A DNA stretch of 11,772 bases, taken from NCBI GenBank assembly GCA_003241215.1, contig QFOL01000111.1, positions 1 through 11,772 on the forward strand, written 5' to 3'. How positions within the stretch are numbered: position 1 is the first letter of the stretch; each line of letters starts with the position of its first letter. Source of the stretch: Agrobacterium fabrum. GTDB lineage: Bacteria > Pseudomonadota > Alphaproteobacteria > Rhizobiales > Rhizobiaceae. The notes beneath the pieces were generated by a model, which saw nothing but the letters and a program-made list of their open reading frames with translations, ran no database searches and was not told the origin of the DNA. Made by a program: the position numbers and the translations under genes. Of the stretch, positions 1 to 4,896 are shown piece by piece.

Positions 1-1258
1 CCGGGCGGAGCGCAATGGTGACGGCACCTACCGCATCTTCGGCCAGAAGATTTTCATCACCTGGGGTGAACACGACGCGGCTGATAATATCATCCACCTG
101 GTTCTCGCCCGCCTGCCGGATGCGCCGGCCGGCACGCGCGGCATCTCGCTGTTCCTCGTGCCGAAATTCCTGCCCGATGACAACGGCGCACCGGGCAGCC
201 GCAACGATCTTTTCTGCCATTCGCTGGAGCACAAGCTCGGCATCCATGGTTCGCCCACCTGCACGATGATCTTCGGCGACGGCAAATTCGGGGATGAAAA
301 GGGCGCTCTCGGCTGGCTGGTCGGTGAGGAGAACAAGGGTCTCGCCTGCATGTTCACCATGATGAACAACGCCCGCCTCGCCGTCGGCATGCAGGGCGTG
401 GCGATCTGCGAAGCGGCGACCCAGAAGGCCATCGAATACGCCAGGGAGCGCACGCAGGGCAAGGCGCCCGGCTGGCAGGGCTCCGGCATGAGCCCGATCA
501 TCGAACATCCCGACATCGCCAGAACGCTTCTGACGATGAAGGCGCTGACGCAAGGATCGCGGGCGATTTCCTTCAGCTGCGCCCATGCCATCGATATGGC
601 GCATGCGACTGAAGACGCCCGGCAGCGTTCTCACTGGCAGGAGCGCGCTGCCCTTCTGACCCCGATCGCCAAATCCTTCTCCACCGATGCCGGTGTGGAT
701 GTGGCCTCCATGGGCATTCAGGTGCATGGCGGCATGGGCTTCATCGAGGAAACCGGCGCGGCGCGTTATCTGCGTGACGCCCGCATCGCGCCGATCTATG
801 AAGGCACCAATGGCATTCAGGCCATAGACTTGGTGCTGCGCAAGCTGCCGCTCTCCGAGGGTGCACAGGTGCGCGGTTTCATCGCCGAACTGCGCGAGAT
901 CGCCGCCCGCATAGCCGCCTCGAACCGTGATGATCTCGGCGGGACCGCCCGTTATCTCGAAGCCAGCCTCAACGATCTGGAAACGGCGACCGACTGGCTG
1001 CTGGACCGCATCAAGGCAGGCGAAACCGAAACCGCGCTCGCCGGCGCGACGCCGTATCAGCGCCTCTTCGGCCTGGCGCTGACCGGCGCCTATCTCGCCA
1101 AGGGTGCATTGGCCACCGTCGATGACGGCAGGGGCGGGCACCGCGCCGCCCTTTGCCGTTTCGCCGCGGAAAACCTGCTGGCGGAAACGGCGGCGCTGAA
1201 GGATCGCGTCACATCAGGTGCGGCAAGCCTTGCCGCCGCCCGCACCGTATTGGCTTGA
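1..1258 (+). CDS. Acyl-CoA dehydrogenase, long (DmdC/AcdA-like) form, 5'-truncated by window edge
   Basis: FAD-dependent acyl-CoA dehydrogenase introducing the alpha,beta double bond in an acyl-CoA thioester and passing electrons to ETF. The first complete codon is at position 2, and 418 codons are visible before the TGA. Family members of this long form are about 590-600 residues, so roughly 175-185 N-terminal residues lie outside. Visible in order: the end of the middle beta domain (GQKIFITWGEHD, then GTRGISLFLVPKF), the C-terminal helical flavin domain with VHGGMGFIEETG, and the catalytic-base motif IYEGTNGIQA, whose Glu codon is 800-802. After that comes an extra C-terminal helical domain of about 150 residues (the acetyl-CoA dehydrogenase-like C-terminal extension, ending in AARTVLA) that short-chain enzymes lack. 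The same architecture occurs in 3-methylmercaptopropionyl-CoA dehydrogenases (DmdC), but substrate cannot be read from this sequence. The stop overlaps the ribosome-binding site of the downstream crotonase, so the two are almost certainly one operon. Confidence 0.93.
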   Translation, partial: RAERNGDGTYRIFGQKIFITWGEHDAADNIIHLVLARLPDAPAGTRGISLFLVPKFLPDDNGAPGSRNDLFCHSLEHKLGIHGSPTCTMIFGDGKFGDEKGALGWLVGEENKGLACMFTMMNNARLAVGMQGVAICEAATQKAIEYARERTQGKAPGWQGSGMSPIIEHPDIARTLLTMKALTQGSRAISFSCAHAIDMAHATEDARQRSHWQERAALLTPIAKSFSTDAGVDVASMGIQVHGGMGFIEETGAARYLRDARIAPIYEGTNGIQAIDLVLRKLPLSEGAQVRGFIAELREIAARIAASNRDDLGGTARYLEASLNDLETATDWLLDRIKAGETETALAGATPYQRLFGLALTGAYLAKGALATVDDGRGGHRAALCRFAAENLLAETAALKDRVTSGAASLAAARTVLA

Positions 1259-1263
1259 GGAGG
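1257..1263 (+). promoter_or_regulatory. Ribosome-binding site of the crotonase, overlapping the dehydrogenase stop
   Basis: GAGGAGG lies 5 nt upstream of the ATG at 1269 and includes the last two bases of the upstream TGA (1256-1258). This strong Shine-Dalgarno sequence fixes the crotonase start at 1269 over the in-frame alternative upstream at 1218, and implies coupled translation with the acyl-CoA dehydrogenase. Confidence 0.85.
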
Positions 1264-1268
1264 CTCAG

Positions 1269-2027
1269 ATGTCGGACGAACACATTCTCGTCGAGCGCGT
1301 CGGCCATGCGCCTGATGTCATGACCATCCGCTTCAACCGGCCGGACAAGAAAAACGCCATCACCGATGCCATGTATCTGCGCATGGCAGATGCCCTGCAT
1401 GCCGCCAATGCGGACCCGGAAATTCGCGTCGTCGCCTTTCTTGGCACGGAAGGCTGCTTCTCCGCCGGTAACGACATGGCCGATTTCCTCGCTTTCGCCA
1501 TGTCCGGCGGCAAGGGCAAGCTCGCCGCACTCGAGCTTCTGAAAGCGCTCGTCGCTTTCGACAAACCGCTGGTATCCGGCGTCGACGGGCTCGCCATCGG
1601 CATCGGCACGACACTGAACCTGCATTGCGACCTGACGGTCGCCTCCAGCCGCAGCCTGTTCAAGACCCCATTCGTGGATCTCGCGCTGGTGCCGGAAGCG
1701 GCCTCCAGCCTGCTCGTGCCGAAGCTCATGGGGCACCAGCGCGCCTTTGCGCTGCTTGCCATGGGCGAGGGTTTTTCCGCCGAGCAGGCATTGCAGGCCG
1801 GAATGATCTGGAAAGTCGTCGCCCCCGAACATGTGGAGAGCGAAACGCTGGCGCTCGCAACCCGGCTTGCGGCCAAACCGCAGCAGGCACTGAAGATCGC
1901 CCGCGATCTGGTTCGCGGCAACCCGGACGATCTTCTCGCCCGCATCGAAGAGGAAGGTCGCCATTTCGTGGCACAGCTGCAAAGCGCCGAAGCGCGGGCC
2001 GCCTTCGAGGCATTCATGCGTCGCTGA
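1269..2027 (+). CDS. Crotonase-family protein, probable delta3-delta2-enoyl-CoA isomerase-like enzyme
   Basis: 252 residues, full length for a single crotonase domain. The fold is clear: NRPDKKNAI near residue 24, the first oxyanion-hole segment CFSAGNDMADF (63-73), the second DGLAIGIGTTL (106-116), then HCDLTVAS and the segment FKTPFVDLALVPEAASS (131-147). Aligned by eye with rat mitochondrial enoyl-CoA hydratase, the two catalytic glutamates (Glu144 and Glu164 there) are replaced by Thr115 and Phe135. The TPF...PE..SS pattern, with Glu143, instead matches the peroxisomal enoyl-CoA isomerase (ECI2/PECI) group, where that glutamate shuttles the proton between C2 and C4. I infer that it isomerises 3-enoyl-CoA to 2-enoyl-CoA rather than hydrating it. 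It could also be a crotonase of another specificity, since many rhizobial paralogues are uncharacterised. It follows the acyl-CoA dehydrogenase by 10 nt, which fits a beta-oxidation accessory role for unsaturated acyl chains. Confidence 0.88.
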   Translation: MSDEHILVERVGHAPDVMTIRFNRPDKKNAITDAMYLRMADALHAANADPEIRVVAFLGTEGCFSAGNDMADFLAFAMSGGKGKLAALELLKALVAFDKPLVSGVDGLAIGIGTTLNLHCDLTVASSRSLFKTPFVDLALVPEAASSLLVPKLMGHQRAFALLAMGEGFSAEQALQAGMIWKVVAPEHVESETLALATRLAAKPQQALKIARDLVRGNPDDLLARIEEEGRHFVAQLQSAEARAAFEAFMRR

Positions 2028-2060
2028 GTGCCGCGGGAATCGGGAAGCCCGCCGCTTGTT

Positions 2061-2180
2061 TCTTCTCCCCGCCGGGGAGAAGTCCGCGGCAGCGGGATGA
2101 GGGGGCGAGGGTAAAGATATTCGGCAACGTAGCCCCCTCATCCGACCCTTCGGGCCACCTTCTCCCCGGCGGGGAGAAGA
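2061..2180. repeat. RIME-like intergenic palindromic element
   Basis: About 120 bp with nested inverted symmetry. The outer arms 2061-2082 and 2159-2180 are perfect 22-bp reverse complements. The inner arms 2095-2106 (GGATGAGGGGGC) and 2132-2143 (GCCCCCTCATCC) are perfect 12-bp complements. Each outer arm is itself a hairpin: CTTCTCCCC, 3-nt loop, GGGGAGAAG. This outer hairpin plus a CCCTCATCC-type internal motif resembles the rhizobial intergenic mosaic elements (RIMEs) known from Rhizobium, Sinorhizobium and Agrobacterium. It encodes nothing and lies 33 nt after the crotonase stop, so it may also act in 3'-end processing or termination of that operon. The rest of the 2028-2301 gap shows no other convincing motif and no clear promoter. 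Confidence 0.82.
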
Positions 2181-2301
2181 AGCCGGCGGCATCGTCGGAA
2201 GTTTGAAGCCACTGTGCTTGCGAAGGCGGATTATGTATGGTCGATCAAATCGGTCCGACCAAGACCGGATCGTACAAGCTCTACGCCCGAAGGCCACCCG
2301 T

Positions 2302-2625
2302 ATGCGCCACGTCGTTTTCGTCCTGTCCGTCTTCCTCTGCGCCGCCACTGTCACCGAAGCGGCGGCGATAACACGCCCTCCGGTCGCTTCCGCCGGCAAT
2401 GTCATTCTGGCGCAATCCATCATTACCGAAGACGATGGCTCGGACTATTATTCCGGCCGCAATCGCGACCGCCAGCGCCGCGCCCGTTTCGTCTGCGTCA
2501 TCACCCCGCCGGAGAGCGCCAATCGCCGCCGGCCCTATGTCTGCCCGCTGGAACGCGGCCGTGTGGGCGGCGCCTGCCGCTGCTCGGGCGTGGTCGGTAA
2601 CGGCACGGTCGATACGGCCTGGTGA
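2302..2625 (+). CDS. Small exported four-cysteine protein of unknown function
   Basis: 107 residues from the ATG at 2302. The start was chosen because it places a typical signal peptide at the N-terminus (MRHVVFVLSVFLCAATVTEA followed by AA, with a possible signal peptidase site around residues 20-22), and GAAGG lies 8 nt upstream (2289-2293). In-frame upstream starts, for example ATG at 2233, would bury the signal. The mature part has a variable acidic/basic linker (ITEDDGSDYYSGRNRDRQRR) and then a compact C-terminal block with Cys65, Cys81, Cys92 and Cys94, including RRPYVCP and GGACRCSGVVGNG. The four cysteines could form two disulfides in the periplasm. I recognise no named family; the C-terminal block looks like conserved small rhizobial proteins, but that is an impression. 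Its stop codon directly abuts the stop of the convergent RNA methyltransferase gene with no spacer. Confidence 0.72.
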   Translation: MRHVVFVLSVFLCAATVTEAAAITRPPVASAGNVILAQSIITEDDGSDYYSGRNRDRQRRARFVCVITPPESANRRRPYVCPLERGRVGGACRCSGVVGNGTVDTAW

Positions 2626-3876
2626 TTATTTCTCCAGCGTCGCCACCGCTTCCACATGCGGCGACCACAGGAACTGGTCGACCGGTGTGACGCGGGTGAT
2701 ACGATAGCCGCCTTCCGTGAGGATGGTAAGATCCCGCGCAAGCGTCAGCGGGTTGCAGCTCACCGCAACGATCTTCTTCACCGTGCTGCGGGCCAGTTCC
2801 TTGCACTGGAATTCCGCACCGGCGCGGGGCGGGTCGAAGACGACAGCATCGTAATTCTTCAGTTCGCTTGTCATCAGCGGCCGGCGGAAGAGATCGCGTT
2901 TCTCGACGCTGACAGGCTTCAGGCCCTGTGTATTGCGGGCGGCGAAGTCCAGCGCCTTCAGCGGCTTGTCTTCGGCTTCCACCGCATGCACCTTGCCGAT
3001 GCGTGCGAGCCTCAGCGCGAAGGTGCCGGAACCGCAGAAGAGATCGGCAATGCGCTTGGATTTGCCGATATGGGCAAGCACCAGCTCGGCCATGGCGTCT
3101 TCCGCCTGTTTCGTCGCCTGCGTGAAACTGCCGGCCGGCGGTGAAACCGCAACGCCGCCGAATTCGATGATCGGCTTCTGCGGTTCGATCAGGATTTCAC
3201 CCGATAGCGAAACACGGGCGATGCCGCGCATGGCAAGCACCGTTTCCGTGAGCGTGCGCCGCTGCTTGTCGCTGACCGACTTGATGCCCTCGACCGAAAT
3301 ATCGAGGCCCGAGAGCGTTTCGAGAACGGTGATGCGGAACGGTTCGGCATTCGCCACCATGGAAAGGCCGATGGCGCGGATGGCATCCAGCCGCGAGACG
3401 ATGCCGGGCGAGGTGACGGGACATTCCTCGATGGCGACGATGTGATGGCTGTTCGCCTGGCTGAAACCGAGCAGCAGGCCCTTTTCCGTCTTGCGGGCGG
3501 CAAACACCGCGCGGCGGCGCTCGCCGGGGCGACAGATGACGAGATCGTCCACATCAGGCGTCAGGCCCTTCGATTTCAGCGCCGAAACCACGAGCTCCCG
3601 CTTGTAGGCATGGTAGGGCTGATCGGCCAAATGCTGCAGCGAACAGCCGCCGCAGGTGCCGTTCTTGCCATCGGGACCGAAATGGCGGCAGGCGGGTTCA
3701 CGGCGCTCCGCCGAGGCTTCCGTTATCGACATGACGGTGCCGTGATCTTTCACCTTCGCAATCGCGACCGTTTCGCCGGGCAGCGCGAAGGGCACATAGA
3801 CAGGGCCGTCGGGACAGTGCGCGATGCCGTCGCCCTGCGCGCCGAGGCTCTTGATGGTGACGGTCTGTGTGCTCAT
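2626..3876 (-). CDS. TrmA/RlmD-family 23S rRNA (or tRNA) uracil-5 methyltransferase
   Basis: 416 residues, class I SAM-dependent RNA m5U methyltransferase. In order: an N-terminal TRAM RNA-binding domain (about 1-58, IKSLGAQGDGIAH...VPFALPGE), four cysteines expected to bind a [4Fe-4S] cluster (Cys63, Cys75, Cys78 in CGGCSLQH, and Cys152 in IEECPV), then the Rossmann methyltransferase domain. That domain has SFTQ (250-253), the SAM-binding loop DLFCGSGTF (278-286), DPPRAG (348-353), the nucleophile Cys374 in VSCNP that attacks uracil C6, and the general base Glu409 in SPHVEAVA. All hallmarks are present, so it should be active. The Fe-S motif fits RlmD (U1939) or RlmC (U747) type enzymes better than tRNA-specific TrmA, but the target uridine cannot be assigned here. 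Its ATG overlaps the tlyA stop as ATGA (3873-3876), with a GGAGG ribosome-binding site inside tlyA. The two form an RNA-modification operon. Confidence 0.93.
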   Translation of the reverse strand: MSTQTVTIKSLGAQGDGIAHCPDGPVYVPFALPGETVAIAKVKDHGTVMSITEASAERREPACRHFGPDGKNGTCGGCSLQHLADQPYHAYKRELVVSALKSKGLTPDVDDLVICRPGERRRAVFAARKTEKGLLLGFSQANSHHIVAIEECPVTSPGIVSRLDAIRAIGLSMVANAEPFRITVLETLSGLDISVEGIKSVSDKQRRTLTETVLAMRGIARVSLSGEILIEPQKPIIEFGGVAVSPPAGSFTQATKQAEDAMAELVLAHIGKSKRIADLFCGSGTFALRLARIGKVHAVEAEDKPLKALDFAARNTQGLKPVSVEKRDLFRRPLMTSELKNYDAVVFDPPRAGAEFQCKELARSTVKKIVAVSCNPLTLARDLTILTEGGYRITRVTPVDQFLWSPHVEAVATLEK

Positions 3877-4625
3877 GGCTTTTCGCCTCCGAGAAGAAAT
3901 TCGATATTGCCGTCGCCGCCGGAAATCGGTGAGGGAATGAGGCCGAGGCTTTTCCAGCCCATGTCCTCGGTCAGCCAGCGCTCCAGCTCGGCGGCCACGG
4001 CAGGCGCCGTTTCCGGCTCTTTCAACAGCCCGGCCTTGCTGATGGCGTCGCGCCCCGCCTCGAATTGCGGCTTCACCAGCAGAACCGCGAGAGCGCCCAC
4101 TTCCGCAAGCTCGAGTGCCGGCGCAAGCGCGAGCTTCAGCGAAATGAAGGACACGTCGGAAACGATGAAGCCGATGGGCCGGTCATCGATATCGTCCGCC
4201 GTCAGGAAACGCGCATTCAGCCCTTCCAGATTGGTCACGCGCGGATCGTTCTCAATCCTGGCATGCATCTGCCCGTGGCCGACATCGATGGCGGTGACGT
4301 GTTTGGCGCCACGCTCCAGCAGCACCTCGGTAAAACCGCCGGTGGAAGCGCCGACATCGAGGCATTCATGGCCCGACGGGTCGAGCCGGAAATGATCGAG
4401 CGCCGCCACGAGCTTCAGCGCTGCGCGCGAGACATAGGCCTGCGCCGGGTCGCTGATGGCGATCTCGGCGTCGCCGGCAACGGTCTGGCTCGGTTTGGTG
4501 ACGGTCTTGCCGTTGACGCTCACGGTGCCGCGCGCAATCGCGTCGCGCGCACGCGAGCGGCTGGCAAAGTGGCCGAGCGACACTAGAAGCTGGTCAAGCC
4601 GTTCATTTTCAGATGTTTTGGACAT
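3873..4625 (-). CDS. tlyA: TlyA-family rRNA 2'-O-methyltransferase (S4 + FtsJ/RrmJ domains)
   Basis: 250 residues. An N-terminal S4 RNA-binding domain (about 8-55: RLDQLLVSLGHFASRSRARDA, then GTVSVNGK) is followed by an RrmJ/FtsJ-like SAM methyltransferase domain. The SAM loop is CLDVGASTGGFTE (88-100). The 2'-O-methyltransferase K-D-K-E tetrad appears complete: Lys71 (SRAALKL), Asp157 (SDVSFIS), Lys185 (LLVKPQFEAGR) and Glu242 (GNIEFL). Family members methylate ribose of cytidines in rRNA (C1920 of 23S, and in the longer type also C1409 of 16S). Older databases label them hemolysins, which the domain content does not support. The start ATG (4623-4625) has only a weak GGGA upstream. It overlaps the downstream RNA methyltransferase by 4 nt. 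The tlyA-type gene often sits near dxs in alphaproteobacteria; here dxs is on the same strand but 4.5 kb upstream. Confidence 0.94.
   Translation of the reverse strand: MSKTSENERLDQLLVSLGHFASRSRARDAIARGTVSVNGKTVTKPSQTVAGDAEIAISDPAQAYVSRAALKLVAALDHFRLDPSGHECLDVGASTGGFTEVLLERGAKHVTAIDVGHGQMHARIENDPRVTNLEGLNARFLTADDIDDRPIGFIVSDVSFISLKLALAPALELAEVGALAVLLVKPQFEAGRDAISKAGLLKEPETAPAVAAELERWLTEDMGWKSLGLIPSPISGGDGNIEFLLGGEKP
3886..3890 (-). promoter_or_regulatory. Ribosome-binding site of the RNA methyltransferase, inside tlyA
   Basis: GGAGG on the minus strand, 9 nt before the ATG at 3876-3874, lies within the last codons of tlyA. Together with the ATGA overlap it supports translational coupling and the chosen start. 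Confidence 0.7.
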
Positions 4626-4662
4626 GGTCCCGTGTCAATGACCGTCAAACCCCGCCGATGCA

Positions 4663-4676
4663 AGCGATTTATCGCT
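4663..4676. promoter_or_regulatory. 14-bp palindrome upstream of tlyA (possible operator)
   Basis: AGCGAT, TT, ATCGCT is a perfect 6-bp inverted repeat with 2-nt spacing, 38-51 nt upstream of the tlyA start in the divergent tlyA/chemoreceptor region. Position and symmetry fit a dimeric regulator site, but 6-bp arms can arise by chance and no regulator is identifiable. Confidence 0.3.
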
Positions 4677-4707
4677 GACATGACCTGGAATACCGCTGTC
4701 GCCGGGC

Positions 4708-4771
4708 AGGGTTGTATTGCACCGCAAAGTCAGAATGTTCGATTAATCCAATATAAAGGCTTGTATTGCAC
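4708..4771. repeat. Pair of 15-bp direct repeats in the tlyA/chemoreceptor divergent region
   Basis: AGGGTTGTATTGCAC (4708-4722) and AGGCTTGTATTGCAC (4757-4771) match at 14 of 15 positions, with an 11-bp identical core TTGTATTGCAC, and are 49 bp apart start to start. They flank the most A+T-rich stretch of the 4626-4896 intergenic region. Each is followed by a GCAA (4725-4728 and 4779-4782). Spaced direct repeats like this are typical of activator or repressor sites. I could not fit a convincing -35/-10 pair on either strand, so the controlled promoter (chemoreceptor, tlyA or both) is open. Confidence 0.5.
4743..4757. promoter_or_regulatory. CtrA-like box between the direct repeats
   Basis: TTAA, 7 nt, TAAA differs from the alphaproteobacterial CtrA consensus TTAA-N7-TTAA by one base. 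CtrA controls motility and chemotaxis genes in many alphaproteobacteria, so a site about 140-154 nt before a chemoreceptor start is plausible, but a one-mismatch site in an A+T-rich stretch is weak evidence. Confidence 0.25.
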
Positions 4772-4896
4772 TTTGTGCGCAAGGCCCGTGCGGCCACCGG
4801 AACCTGCCATGACGGCATCTCCTCCAATCCACAAAATTGCGACCGTTGCAACGCAGACGCTTGCTCCGAGGCATCGGGTCGCCGAGAGAGTTTGCG

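Noticed and set aside
2061..2180. Inverted repeats as ends of an insertion sequence or MITE with its transposase
   Set aside because: There is no transposase in the window and no clear target-site duplication; the layout fits a RIME-type palindromic element better.
2233..2301. Longer N-terminus for the small exported protein (ATG at 2233)
   Set aside because: It would place 23 charged residues before an evident signal peptide; the ATG at 2302 has a reasonable GAAGG upstream.
1209..2423. Minus-strand open frame of about 400 codons across the crotonase and the RIME-like element
   Set aside because: It runs antisense through the crotonase and through a palindromic repeat, with no recognisable domain or ribosome-binding site.
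3442..4395. Plus-strand open frame across the RNA methyltransferase and tlyA
   Set aside because: Antisense to two overlapping genes with full catalytic motifs; compositional shadow.
3873..4625. Hemolysin annotation for TlyA
   Set aside because: The S4 domain plus the complete K-D-K-E methyltransferase tetrad point to rRNA methylation; there is no signal peptide or pore-forming feature.
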